Positions 36,337 through 44,851 of a stretch of 64,000 nucleotides of DNA are shown piece by piece (position 1 is the stretch's first letter; each line of letters opens with the position of its first letter). The stretch comes from Novosphingobium sp. EMRT-2 (lineage in GTDB: Bacteria > Pseudomonadota > Alphaproteobacteria > Sphingomonadales > Sphingomonadaceae): contig NZ_CP039695.1 of the NCBI RefSeq assembly GCF_005145025.1, positions 248,001-312,000 of the forward strand. The letters run 5' to 3'. The notes under the pieces are model-generated. The model ran no database searches and was not told where the DNA came from. It was given only the letters and a program-made list of their open reading frames with translations. Made by a program: the position numbers and the translations under genes.

Positions 36337-39300
36337 TCGCCGCAATTATCCGCGCCTCGGTCGAGGCGCGCAATCTGGTTATTGCCGCCGCGCTGGTGCT
36401 CTCGGCAATCGGCGTGGCAGCAGTCAGAACCACCCCAGTCGACGCCCTTCCTGATCTCTCGGACGTACAGGTCATTATCCGCACCTCCTGGCCGGGCCAG
36501 GCGCCGCAGATCGTCGAGAACCAGGTCACCTATCCGATCACCTCGACCATGCTCTCGGTCCCCGGCGCGCGGGTGGTTCGCGGCTATTCCTTTGTCGGCG
36601 ACAGCTTTGTCTATGTGCTGTTCGACGACAGCACCGACCTTTATTGGGCGCGCAGCCGCGTGCTCGAATATTTGAGCCAGGTGCAGAGCCGTCTGCCCGA
36701 GGGGGCGAAGGCTTCGCTCGGTCCCGATGCAACCGGGGTAGGCTGGATCTACGAATATGCGCTGGTCGACAAAACCGGCGGGCACGATCTTGCGCAACTT
36801 CGCTCGATCCAGGACTGGTTTCTGCGCTTCGAATTGAAGACAGTGCCGGGCGTTGCCGAGGTCGCCAGCGTGGGCGGCATGGTCAAGCAGTATCAGATCG
36901 TGGTCGATCCGCAGAAGCTCGCGGCGTACAGCGTCACTGCCGATCAGGTCGCCGAAGCCGTGAAGCGCGCCAACCAGGAAACCGGCGGCGCGAGCGTTGA
37001 AATGGCCGGCGCCGAATACACCGTGCGCGCCAGCGGTTACCTCAAGACACTTGACGATTTTCGCGCCGTGCCAATCCGTACCGCGGCTGGCGGCATTCCC
37101 GTGACGCTGGACGATGTCGCGAACATCCAGGTTGGCCCGGAGATGCGGCGCGGCATCGCCGAGCTCAACGGCGAAGGCGAGGTCGCGGGCGGCGTCATCG
37201 TCATGCGCCAGGGCCAGAACGCGCGCGCGGTGATCGAAGGCGTCAGGGCCAAGCTCGATGAACTGAAGAAGAGCCTGCCGCCAGGCGTCGAGGTCGTCTC
37301 GACCTACGACCGTTCGGGCCTGATCGACCGAGCGGTCGAGAACCTCAATCACAAGCTCGTCGAGGAGTTCGTCATCGTCGCGCTGGTCTGCGGCTTGTTC
37401 CTCTGGCACGCCCGCTCGGCGCTGGTGGCGATCCTCACGCTGCCGCTCGGCATCCTGATCGCCTTCATCGTCATGCGCTTGCAGGGGCTTAACGCCAACA
37501 TCCTGTCATTGGGCGGCATCGCCATCGCGATCGGCGCGATGGTCGATGCGGCGGTGGTGATGATCGAGAACGCCCACAAGCATCTCGAACGCTGGCATCA
37601 GGCCAATCCCGACAGCGAGCCGGACAAACCCACACGCCGGCTGATCGTCACGCTCGCCGCCGAGGAAGTCGGTCCGGCGCTGTTCCTCAGTCTGCTGATC
37701 ATCACCTTCTCGTTCCTGCCGATCTTCACACTGCAGGGGCAGGAGGGCAGGCTGTTCGCGCCGCTAGCCTTCACCAAGACCTATGCGATGGCGGCTGCCG
37801 CGTTCCTTTCCATCACGCTGATCCCGGTGCTGATGGGACTCCTGATCCGGGGCCGCATCCCCAGCGAGGATGCGAATCCCATCAACCGCTGGCTAGCGCG
37901 CGTCTACCGTCCGGCAATCGACTGGGTTCTGGCGCGGCCCAAGCAGACCTTGCTGATCGCGGCCCTGATCTTCGCCACTACCCTGTGGCCCATGTACCGG
38001 ATCGGCGGGGAGTTCATGCCGCAAATGAACGAGGGCGATCTGCTCTACATGCCCTCGGCATTGCCGGGCCTCTCAGCCGCCGAGGCGGGCAAGCTGCTCC
38101 AGCAGACCGACCGGCTGATCAAGACCGTGCCCGAAGTCGAGAGCGTCTTCGGCAAGGCGGGCCGCGCCGACAGCGCGACCGACCCCGCGCCATTGGAAAT
38201 GTTCGAAACTACAATCCGCTTTCGCCCACGCGACCAATGGCGGCCCGGTATGACCCCCGAGAAACTGGTCGATGAATTGGACGCGCGGGTGAAAGTGTCG
38301 GGTCTCGCCAATTTCTGGATCCCGCCGATCCGCAACCGCATCGACATGCTCGCGACCGGGATCAAGAGCCCAATCGGGATCAAGGTCGCGGGGTCCAACC
38401 TTGCCGAGATCGACCGCACGGCGAAGCAGATCGAGCAGGTGGTGAAGACCGTCCCTGGTGTTGCCTCCGCGCTCGCCGAGCGGCTGACCGGCGGCCGCTA
38501 CATTGACATCGACGTCGACCGTGCCGCGGCGGGCCGCTACGGCCTCAATGTCTCCGACGTGCAGGCAGTAGTCTCCGGCGCTATCGGCGGCGAGAATATC
38601 GGCCAGACCGTCGAGGGTCTCGCCCGCTACCCGATCAGCTTGCGCTATCCCCGCGAAATTCGCGATAGCCCGGACAAGCTCGCGAGCCTCCCGGTGCTGA
38701 CGCCGTCGGGCCAGCAGATCACGCTTGGCACCGTCGCTTCGGTTCGGGTCAGCGACGGCCCGCCGATGCTCAGGAGCGAAAACGGCCGGCCCGTCACCTG
38801 GATCTATGTCGATGGGCGTGACCGTGACATGCAGACGCTGGTCGGCGACATCAGCCAGGCAATCGCCACCAAGGTTCAACTCCCACCGGGCGTCAGCGTC
38901 TCCTACACCGGCCAGTACGAGTTTTTCGTCCGCGCCAAGGAGCGGATGAAGCTCGTCATTCCGGTGACGCTCGCGATCATCTTCGCGCTGCTTTACCTCA
39001 CCTTCCGCCGCTGGGACGAGGCGCTGCTGATCATGGGCACGCTGCCGTTCGCGCTCACCGGCGGGCTGTGGCTGCTCTACCTGCTTGGTTACAACCAGTC
39101 GGTCGCGAGCGCCGTCGGGTTCATCGCACTTGCTGGCGTCGCCGCCGAGTTCGGCGTGGTGATGCTGATCTATCTGAAACAGGCACTAGAGGCCCGCGAC
39201 GACGGCGATGTTGCCGCCGCCGTGCGCGAAGGCGCACTGCTGCGCGTGCGGCCCAAGGCAATGACGGTGGCGGTGATCCTCGCCGGCCTGTTCCCGGTGC

Positions 39301-39467
39301 TGGTGGGTGGCGGCACGGGCTCCGAGGTCATGAGCCGGATCGCCGCGCCCATGGTCGGCGGCATGCTGACCGCGCCGCTGTTGTCGATGCTCATCATCCC
39401 CGCGGCCTATCTGCTGATGCGCCGCAAGTCGCAACCCCACGTTCAACCCGAAGGAGACGTAAAGTGA
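36333..39467 (+). CDS. cusA: HME-RND heavy-metal efflux pump (CusA-like)
   Basis: This 1044-residue inner-membrane pump belongs to the heavy-metal RND group. It begins [19 protein letters not shown], has [20 protein letters not shown], the charged TM4 with [17 protein letters not shown] typical of the HME group, a mid-protein [26 protein letters not shown] and a C-terminal [20 protein letters not shown]. Copper or silver are the best substrates given CusF and the Met-rich neighbours; zinc/cobalt cannot be excluded by reading alone. It ends in GTGA with the cusF-like gene. Confidence 0.93.
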   Translation: MIAAIIRASVEARNLVIAAALVLSAIGVAAVRTTPVDALPDLSDVQVIIRTSWPGQAPQIVENQVTYPITSTMLSVPGARVVRGYSFVGDSFVYVLFDDSTDLYWARSRVLEYLSQVQSRLPEGAKASLGPDATGVGWIYEYALVDKTGGHDLAQLRSIQDWFLRFELKTVPGVAEVASVGGMVKQYQIVVDPQKLAAYSVTADQVAEAVKRANQETGGASVEMAGAEYTVRASGYLKTLDDFRAVPIRTAAGGIPVTLDDVANIQVGPEMRRGIAELNGEGEVAGGVIVMRQGQNARAVIEGVRAKLDELKKSLPPGVEVVSTYDRSGLIDRAVENLNHKLVEEFVIVALVCGLFLWHARSALVAILTLPLGILIAFIVMRLQGLNANILSLGGIAIAIGAMVDAAVVMIENAHKHLERWHQANPDSEPDKPTRRLIVTLAAEEVGPALFLSLLIITFSFLPIFTLQGQEGRLFAPLAFTKTYAMAAAAFLSITLIPVLMGLLIRGRIPSEDANPINRWLARVYRPAIDWVLARPKQTLLIAALIFATTLWPMYRIGGEFMPQMNEGDLLYMPSALPGLSAAEAGKLLQQTDRLIKTVPEVESVFGKAGRADSATDPAPLEMFETTIRFRPRDQWRPGMTPEKLVDELDARVKVSGLANFWIPPIRNRIDMLATGIKSPIGIKVAGSNLAEIDRTAKQIEQVVKTVPGVASALAERLTGGRYIDIDVDRAAAGRYGLNVSDVQAVVSGAIGGENIGQTVEGLARYPISLRYPREIRDSPDKLASLPVLTPSGQQITLGTVASVRVSDGPPMLRSENGRPVTWIYVDGRDRDMQTLVGDISQAIATKVQLPPGVSVSYTGQYEFFVRAKERMKLVIPVTLAIIFALLYLTFRRWDEALLIMGTLPFALTGGLWLLYLLGYNQSVASAVGFIALAGVAAEFGVVMLIYLKQALEARDDGDVAAAVREGALLRVRPKAMTVAVILAGLFPVLVGGGTGSEVMSRIAAPMVGGMLTAPLLSMLIIPAAYLLMRRKSQPHVQPEGDVK

Positions 39468-39832
39468 AGAAAACATTGATGATTGCTGCACTGGTGATTT
39501 TGCCAATTGCCCTGTCCGCATGTGGCAAGAAGGCGGAGCAACCTGCACCTGTCGCAACGCCGGCGATGGACAAGCAGGCCATGGACGCAATGACGGCACC
39601 TGCCGCGCCCCGAACTGGCAGCGGAGAGGGCAAAGTCGTCTCGGTCAACGCCTCGACCGGCGCGATCACCATCGAGCACGGGCCGATCAAGCAAATCGAC
39701 TGGCCTGCCATGACCATGGGGTTCACCGCGAAACCGGAACTGCTCAAGGGCATTGCCGCAGGCGACAAGGTGGCATTCGAAATCAAGGGATCGGGCGAAA
39801 ACTACGAGGTTGTGTCGATCCGCAAGGAATGA
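39464..39832 (+). CDS. cusF: CusF-domain copper/silver-binding lipoprotein
   Basis: This 122-residue protein has a lipoprotein signal (IALSAC lipobox near residue 20), a Met-containing linker and a C-terminal CusF domain, with the key ligands in [11 protein letters not shown] (Trp and two Met). CusF shuttles Cu(I)/Ag(I) to the CusCBA complex. GTG 39464 is preceded by GAAGGAGA and overlaps the cusA stop in GTGA. Confidence 0.92.
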   Translation: MKKTLMIAALVILPIALSACGKKAEQPAPVATPAMDKQAMDAMTAPAAPRTGSGEGKVVSVNASTGAITIEHGPIKQIDWPAMTMGFTAKPELLKGIAAGDKVAFEIKGSGENYEVVSIRKE

Positions 39833-39905
39833 TCGGCATATTGGCAGGATAGCTGAGGGCAGGGAGGCTTGCCTTTCCTAGCATCTTGCTCCTAAAAAGA
39901 ACCTG

Positions 39906-40088
39906 CCCGCACCTGCGGGTGGAGGCGTGGAAACCTCCCAAACAAGAGCTGGTCGAGCTTCTCGACCGGGTGGCGGACGTGCATGTCCAGGCCACCCGGC
40001 TAAAGGCGTCCGCGCCTGTCTTGTTTGCAGGTTTCCAACACCCGGTTCCAGGGCCGGCACGTCTCCCAAGTGGAGACGTGCCGCCGGC
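39906..40088. other. Strongly structured intergenic stretch (several nested hairpins)
   Basis: No convincing gene lies here. An outer 24-base arm at 39924-39947 (GGCGTGGAAACC then TCCCAAACAAGA) pairs imperfectly with 40019-40042 and encloses two hairpins: GGTCGAG-CTT-CTCGACC at 39951-39967, and CCGGGTGG...CCACCCGG around 39966-39999. Outside are CCCGC-ACCT-GCGGG (39906-39919) and a perfect 11-bp stem GGCACGTCTCC/GGAGACGTGCC at 40056-40082. It could be a structured RNA, a transcription terminator array, or a REP-like element. Frames across it in either strand have no family features. Confidence 0.55.
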
Positions 40089-40188
40089 TATCTGCAACGT
40101 CAATGCCGCTGGGCTGAACAAGCATGTACGAGAAAGGGTGCCGGGTGGATATTGCACGAGCCTCGTTAGGCAACTTCGAAACGCCACT

Positions 40189-40362
40189 ATGACCAGAAGT
40201 CTGGCCCGGGATCGGGCAATCAACCTGATGCGGGAAACGCTGACGTTGCTGGATCAAGCCGGCGACGAGTTTGCTGCGATGCATGTCCAGTGGGCGCTGG
40301 ACATCGCCAAACGCAGGCCCGTCAAGCTGAAGGTTCTGGCTGACCATCCCAAGCGGCAATGA
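40189..40362 (+). CDS. Small hypothetical protein
   Basis: This 57-residue frame (ATG 40189, MTRSLARDRAINLMRETL...) is helical, charged and lacks a signal peptide. I do not recognise its family. Oddly, the same frame continues after its TGA stop (40360) with another 42 coding-like codons to 40491 (see that entry). No strong ribosome-binding site is visible. Moderate doubt that it is translated. Confidence 0.4.
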   Translation: MTRSLARDRAINLMRETLTLLDQAGDEFAAMHVQWALDIAKRRPVKLKVLADHPKRQ

Positions 40363-40491
40363 CTTTGCCTGCATCGGGAATATGATTTTGCCCACGAGGT
40401 CGTGGAATGGCGCGAACAGCTCGCCTACCAGCACGGCTATCTCGATCCGCGCAGACGGTTCGTGGAATTGAGCTTCAGGAAACAGTTCTGA
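40363..40491 (+). pseudogene. Coding-like tail in frame after the TGA of the small ORF
   Basis: After the TGA at 40360 the same frame reads REYDFAHEVVEWREQLAYQH, GYLDPRRRFVELSFRKQF and stops at 40489-40491. The residue mix looks like real protein, but no ATG, GTG or TTG opens it before a GTG at 40402. It may be the second half of a gene broken by one stop, or the tail of a longer lost gene. It overlaps the end of the convergent flavoprotein gene by 17 bases. Confidence 0.35.
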
Positions 40492-41872
40492 CGTCCGCCG
40501 ACCATGCGCGCCTCGGTGTGATAGGCCGTATGTATCGCCAGGCCCTGGTGCCAGCCAGCCTCAGGTTCGCCTTGGCCACGCGCCACAGCGTGCTCGGACT
40601 GAACAGTCTGGAAGGCGGCGCCATGAGATTTGCGACCTCAAGGAACGTGCGCGAAACTTGCCCGTCCGCCGCGGCTGCGCGATGTGCCAAGGTCATGTAG
40701 CGGTTGATCGCACGAGCGACGATGGAGCGCGGTGCATCCACTTTTGGATGCCGTAAATCGTTGCCCGTCGACATGCTCCACGCAGTGCTGATGATCGTCT
40801 CGGCTGCTTCGAAGAAGCGCTGCGCGAGCGAGTGATCATCTCCATCGGCAAGGACCGTGTCGAGCAAGAGCGACTGCTCGGCGGCCACCGACATTCCTTG
40901 CCCGTAAACCGGGTTGAAGCTGCAGATTGCGTCGGCGAACGGAAGATAGCCCGTCGGGAACTCCCGCATCAAAGCAAAATCGCGGCGTCGGCTTGCGGGA
41001 TATTTGATGGTCATGAGATCCGAAACCGGCTTGGCCCGTTCGATGACCGCTGCGATTTCACGCGTCGGCATCGTGCGGGCAAATTCGAGGAAGCCATCTT
41101 CGGTCATGGCGGGATGATCACCAAAATAGCCACCGATCGAGACAGTCCACAGATCCGGACCGTGGCAAGCGATGACACCCGTGCGCCAGCTGGGCGGTCC
41201 ACCGGCAACAACGATGCCAAGACGGCCATCGAGGTCGGCCGGATCGCGGCGATAGAGCCGGGTCACATAGCCGAGGCCGATGTCGATCCTGCTCTCGGGA
41301 ATGCTCCCGTAGCCCCATTCTGCCAGTTGCCGGGTTACGGGCGCACCCCGCCCACGGGCGTCGATGATGAGATCGGCCGCAAGCAATTCGAGCTTCCCGC
41401 CCACGCGGATCTTGACGCCCGTGACGCTGCGGGTGACATCGTCATGGATCAGCTCTTCCGCTTTACAGCCCTCCCGAAACCTCACACGGGACATTGCCAG
41501 AAGACGCTGGCGCAGACCGCATTCGACGAGCGGGCGGGGCGCGACGATACCGGTAAGGCCGGTATGGACGGGCTGCAGCGAAGTCTGATGGCCCAGCCAG
41601 CTCACTGCCTGCCCAAGGTCGCCGATCATGGCGCCCCGCTGCGCGAGTTCATCGGTGAAACCCGGGAACCAGTACTCCATGATCTGCCGTCCGCGGGCGA
41701 GCAGGCCATGGGTGTGATAGCCTTGCGGAGCACCCTTGCGGGGAGAGGGTTCGGCCGGAATTAGGTCGCGCTCGACGACGGTCACCAGACAGAAATGCTC
41801 AGCGGCCGCGCGCGCCGCAAGCAGCCCGCCGATGCCGCCTCCCAGGACGATCGCATGGGCGCGCTGCCTCAT
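40475..41872 (-). CDS. FAD-dependent oxidoreductase/monooxygenase
   Basis: This 465-residue flavoprotein starts with a dinucleotide-binding GGGIGGLLAARAA (residues 11-23) and an ERD pair at the end of the second strand, has RKGAPQGYHTHGLLARG, LIIDARGRGAP and a later FAD-binding FADAICSFNPVYGQGMSVAA. This pattern matches squalene-epoxidase/tetracycline-hydroxylase-like monooxygenases. The substrate is unknown. It is the last gene of a four-gene operon (sterol desaturase, SRPBCC-DUF3574, ABM, this gene), joined to the ABM gene by ATGA. Confidence 0.82.
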   Translation of the reverse strand: MRQRAHAIVLGGGIGGLLAARAAAEHFCLVTVVERDLIPAEPSPRKGAPQGYHTHGLLARGRQIMEYWFPGFTDELAQRGAMIGDLGQAVSWLGHQTSLQPVHTGLTGIVAPRPLVECGLRQRLLAMSRVRFREGCKAEELIHDDVTRSVTGVKIRVGGKLELLAADLIIDARGRGAPVTRQLAEWGYGSIPESRIDIGLGYVTRLYRRDPADLDGRLGIVVAGGPPSWRTGVIACHGPDLWTVSIGGYFGDHPAMTEDGFLEFARTMPTREIAAVIERAKPVSDLMTIKYPASRRRDFALMREFPTGYLPFADAICSFNPVYGQGMSVAAEQSLLLDTVLADGDDHSLAQRFFEAAETIISTAWSMSTGNDLRHPKVDAPRSIVARAINRYMTLAHRAAAADGQVSRTFLEVANLMAPPSRLFSPSTLWRVAKANLRLAGTRAWRYIRPITPRRAWSADVRTVS

Positions 41873-42168
41873 CGGACGCGCCTTTCGCTCGCCTCATATT
41901 CCTCGATAAGCGGAGGAGTGGTGACGCACCGCGCCGCGGTCTCCAGGAAGGCGGCGGTATGCGGCAGCAGGAAGTGGGCGTCGATGGCCACCTCGCTCTC
42001 CCACTGTTCGACCGCGACGAATACGCCGGGTTCGGTCAGGCTTTCATACATGTCGTAGGCAAGGCAGCCGGGCTCCCGCCGCGTCGCGGCCACGCAGGCG
42101 CCCGCAGCCCCTACGAAGACTTCGCGCATGTCGGATATCACTTGTGCGCGGGCGATGACGATCTTCAT
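41869..42168 (-). CDS. ABM-domain putative quinol monooxygenase
   Basis: This 99-residue protein matches the antibiotic biosynthesis monooxygenase (YgiN-like) fold: a strand KIVIARAQV, EPGCLAYDMYESLTEPGVFV, and VEQWESEVAIDAHF with the conserved late His. Such small dimers oxidise quinols or aromatic substrates without cofactor. It is coupled to the flavoprotein gene by ATGA and lies 13 bases downstream of the SRPBCC gene. Confidence 0.8.
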   Translation of the reverse strand: MKIVIARAQVISDMREVFVGAAGACVAATRREPGCLAYDMYESLTEPGVFVAVEQWESEVAIDAHFLLPHTAAFLETAARCVTTPPLIEEYEASERRVR

Positions 42169-42181
42169 GAGTGTCTTCCTT

Positions 42182-43054
42182 TCACGAGATGACCGACACG
42201 GGGCTGTCGGATTGCAGCACGGCTTCCTGGCGGAACCAACGTTTGTAGGCGGTGCGGATGGCTGTTAGGTGCCGTTCCGAGGCGGGACCGGCGGGATGAA
42301 TGATGATGAGCAGGAAGGTGCCTTCCTCACTGACGCCGCCCTCGCGATCCCGAAACTGCCCGCTGGCATCGACCACGGTCAGACCGGCGGGGAAACGAGG
42401 GCTGACCTCGCGGGCGATGAAGCGCCTCCAGTCCAGAACCGAAACGGGCGGCCCATCCCGAACGCTTCGTCCGAAATACAGCTCCGTCCTGACCTGTTCG
42501 GACGGAAGCGCTGCGGAATCGGGCAGGGCTTGCAGGTTCCGCTTGAGATTGCTGGTCGCCGTTTCCGATTCCGCTACGATGCGTCGGTTCAGCCAGGCGG
42601 AATCCAGTAGTGCGAACAGCAGGCTCGGGCGCCGGTAACGGAACTCCCGCACGAATTCGGTGGTCCCGGCAATCCGGCGCAGGTGATAGGTCACGGTTCC
42701 GCGCCCGCTGTGTCCTGTCACACCGCTGATCGACCAGCGCCAGGGTGCGACCCGTTCGGTGACACGCCACACGGCATGGCCCTGGACCCCGGCGACACGG
42801 AAGTCCTCACCCACCCGGTCGCCGACCTGACCGGGCCGGTCGATCTTCCCTTCGACACGGAGCGAAGAGGGGTGCCAGCGCGGCCAGTTGGCCGGTGTCG
42901 TGACATAGGCGAAGACCGTTTCGGGCGACCTGTCGATCACGGCGGACGTCCGGACGATCCTGTCCGGCAGCAGCGGCAATGGCGCAGCAAGCAGGCCGGC
43001 GAGCGCGACCGTGATGATCGCCCACCGCTGGAATGTGCGCCTTCGCGGTGTCAT
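42182..43054 (-). CDS. SRPBCC domain fused to a DUF3574 domain, secreted or anchored
   Basis: The 290-residue protein has an N-terminal signal or anchor (WAIITVALAGLLAAPLPLLP), an SRPBCC-type lipid-binding domain (SPETVFAYVTTPANWPRWHP, WRVTERVAPWRWSISGVTG), and a C-terminal DUF3574 domain (RTELYFGRSV..., EEGTFLLIIIHPAGPASE). A fusion of these two is unusual. A role in binding or processing lipids in the envelope is likely but not shown. The start overlaps the sterol-desaturase stop in ATGA. Confidence 0.75.
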   Translation of the reverse strand: MTPRRRTFQRWAIITVALAGLLAAPLPLLPDRIVRTSAVIDRSPETVFAYVTTPANWPRWHPSSLRVEGKIDRPGQVGDRVGEDFRVAGVQGHAVWRVTERVAPWRWSISGVTGHSGRGTVTYHLRRIAGTTEFVREFRYRRPSLLFALLDSAWLNRRIVAESETATSNLKRNLQALPDSAALPSEQVRTELYFGRSVRDGPPVSVLDWRRFIAREVSPRFPAGLTVVDASGQFRDREGGVSEEGTFLLIIIHPAGPASERHLTAIRTAYKRWFRQEAVLQSDSPVSVIS

Positions 43055-43833
43055 GGGTTCGGCTCCGCGCGCATCATGGCATCCTGATCATTCGATCGTC
43101 CGCCACCGGCATGAACGTCGAAGCACAGGATCATCGAGCCGATCCGCTTGCTGCGATATCCGGCAAAGCCCACCGGCACATCGACTTGCGCAGGGTTGGC
43201 ATAGGTGCCGAACAGCATGTCCCAGACCGGCAGGTCGCCATAGTTGCGGGCATGAACTTCGCGCTCATGGTGGAGGCAATGGGCTTCGGGCCGTTGAACC
43301 AGAAGGCCGATCCAGCGCGGCGTTCCGACATTCCAGTGCTGGAACAGCGCGATGGCAAAGCCGATCGCGCCTGCCAGCGCCGCTGCCTCCACCGAGACAC
43401 CCAGCAGCCATGCGGCGAGTGTCGTCGCAGCAGCCTGAACAGCAACGTCGATGGGATGGAACATCATGGCCGAGGCAATGTCGATGCGCTGTACCGAATG
43501 GTGCAACTGGTGACCGAGGCGCCACAGGACGTCGTAGCGATGCTGGATGCGGTGCGTCCAATAGGTGAAGAAGGTCGTGAGAATGACGGTCGGGACGGCG
43601 GCCCAAAGCTCCAGTTCTCGCAAGTCGAGGGGCGAGTGAAGGGGCAACAGGCCTAGCACAGCCGGGGCGACCAGGACGTTGACCGCCAGCGTGACGACGA
43701 GAGCCGAAATGCCCAACAACCGCCAACGTCGTACTGTGGGAAAGCAGCGCCCAGACCGTCCAACCGCTTCGGTGCCCATAGCCAGAAGGAAGAAGAGTGG
43801 TAGCGAAAGATTGAAGAGGTCTTCGAGAGGCAT
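43051..43833 (-). CDS. Sterol desaturase/fatty acid hydroxylase family membrane protein
   Basis: This 260-residue di-iron membrane oxygenase has the His clusters THRIQHR, HQLHHSV and CLHHEREVH and several hydrophobic segments (LFNLSLPLFFLLAMGTEAV, LVVTLAVNVLVAPAVLGLL). The family hydroxylates or desaturates membrane lipids, carotenoids or sterol-like compounds. It is the first gene of a four-gene operon behind a TGCATCC-type promoter (43854-43884). The ATG at 43833 has GGAG a few bases upstream. Confidence 0.88.
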   Translation of the reverse strand: MPLEDLFNLSLPLFFLLAMGTEAVGRSGRCFPTVRRWRLLGISALVVTLAVNVLVAPAVLGLLPLHSPLDLRELELWAAVPTVILTTFFTYWTHRIQHRYDVLWRLGHQLHHSVQRIDIASAMMFHPIDVAVQAAATTLAAWLLGVSVEAAALAGAIGFAIALFQHWNVGTPRWIGLLVQRPEAHCLHHEREVHARNYGDLPVWDMLFGTYANPAQVDVPVGFAGYRSKRIGSMILCFDVHAGGGRSNDQDAMMRAEPNP

Positions 43834-43853
43834 GGGGAACTCCGCTTTGTCTC

Positions 43854-43884
43854 CAATACGAAACGTCGCCCTGCGACGGATGCA
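43854..43884 (-). promoter_or_regulatory. ECF-type promoter: TGCATCC-N17-CGTATTG, sterol-desaturase operon
   Basis: On the minus strand TGCATCC (43884-43878) is followed by exactly 17 bases and CGTATTG (43860-43854). It lies 20 bases before the ATG at 43833 and matches the other nine island sites in both boxes and spacing. Confidence 0.75.
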
Positions 43885-43925
43885 GCCCGATGGCTGCTAT
43901 CCGTGCTTTGGGCTCCCGTGCCTGC

Positions 43926-44771
43926 TCAGAACCCGTAGGTCAGGGTTGCCCGCACCGCCTGGTAGCGAAATCGATCATCGCTGCGGGCGAAATCGGTCCC
44001 CTGCGCATTGCCCTGGATGAAGGCATTGGTGGCTGGAGTGTTAAGGCCTGGGCCGACGCGCAGGCGGAAGTCGTCGTCCTTGAGATCGGTGTAGAGATAT
44101 TCGACACCTACCGAGATGGCTCGGCTGAGCTTGTGCTGGATACCTCCGCCGACGTTATAGCCCGTGACGGTGCTGTTGCCGTTGCCGGTGAAGACGTTGA
44201 CCGTGTTGGTTGTGGCAAAGCTGTTCTTCACCCTGCCCCACGAGAAGCCGCCGGTGCCGTAGATGAGCGTCCGGCCAAAAGCATAGCCACCACGGGCCGC
44301 GAGCCGCCCGTTGTGCTTGAGTTCGCGGGTCAGGGTGTAGCTTGCCGGAGTGACGCTGAAGGCGGAAACGCTGTCACGGATGTCGGCCTTGCCGAATTCG
44401 GCAAGCACGCCGATCACTGCGTTGCCAATCTGCTTGTCGTAGCCTGCACGCACAGCGAAATCGACGCCGTCCTTGTCACCGCGGCAGCCACCGGCGGGCG
44501 CGTTGGTGTTGGCCGCGCCGCCGCAAAATCCGGGCGCGAAGGCATTGGCGCCGGCTGCGGTGGTGATGGTGTCGCCGAAGCGGCCATCGAGATTGCGGTC
44601 GAACAGGATGCTCGACCCCGTGTCGTTGCTCTGAAACGCGCCGCCGATCGACACGCCCACATACGGCCCGTCGAAAGGCAAGTCGTCCGTCTGGGCCCAT
44701 GCCGTCGATGCAGCAGTAGCCATGCCGACTGCTGCAAATGCGGCCAATGTCCGAATATTTGAAATCCTCAT
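43926..44771 (-). CDS. Outer-membrane beta-barrel protein (OmpA/Omp25-like)
   Basis: This 281-residue protein has a signal peptide ending STAWAQ, a first strand FDGPYVGVSIGGAFQ and a last strand YQAVRATLTYGF ending in Phe, as usual for eight-stranded barrels of the OmpW/Omp25/Opa-like group. The middle has SVGVEYLYTDLKDDDFRL, a typical barrel hallmark. Two Cys (FCGG and GGCRG) might form a disulfide in a surface loop. It has its own TGCATCC-type promoter at 44820-44850 and is a single-gene unit. Confidence 0.85.
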   Translation of the reverse strand: MRISNIRTLAAFAAVGMATAASTAWAQTDDLPFDGPYVGVSIGGAFQSNDTGSSILFDRNLDGRFGDTITTAAGANAFAPGFCGGAANTNAPAGGCRGDKDGVDFAVRAGYDKQIGNAVIGVLAEFGKADIRDSVSAFSVTPASYTLTRELKHNGRLAARGGYAFGRTLIYGTGGFSWGRVKNSFATTNTVNVFTGNGNSTVTGYNVGGGIQHKLSRAISVGVEYLYTDLKDDDFRLRVGPGLNTPATNAFIQGNAQGTDFARSDDRFRYQAVRATLTYGF

Positions 44772-44819
44772 GTCGATTGTCTCCGCTCAAGTGCCGGCAA
44801 AAAGCCGTCTTGACCCGGA

Positions 44820-44850
44820 AATTACGGAACCGGAGAGGCGTTTGGATGCA
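44820..44850 (-). promoter_or_regulatory. ECF-type promoter: TGCATCC-N17-CGTAATT, barrel protein gene
   Basis: TGCATCC (44850-44844) and CGTAATT (44826-44820) on the minus strand are 17 bases apart, 48 bases before the ATG at 44771. The site starts one base after the stop codon of the upstream hydrolase gene. Confidence 0.75.
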
Positions 44851-44851
44851 G

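Noticed and set aside
36171..37409. Minus-strand frame of 412 codons opposite cusA
   Set aside because: Antisense to a clearly conserved pump gene; no recognised motif and no start signal.
39886..40362. Frame of 158 codons covering the hairpin region
   Set aside because: Its first 100 codons fall in the inverted-repeat region and have no protein-like pattern; only the part from 40189 was kept, with low confidence.
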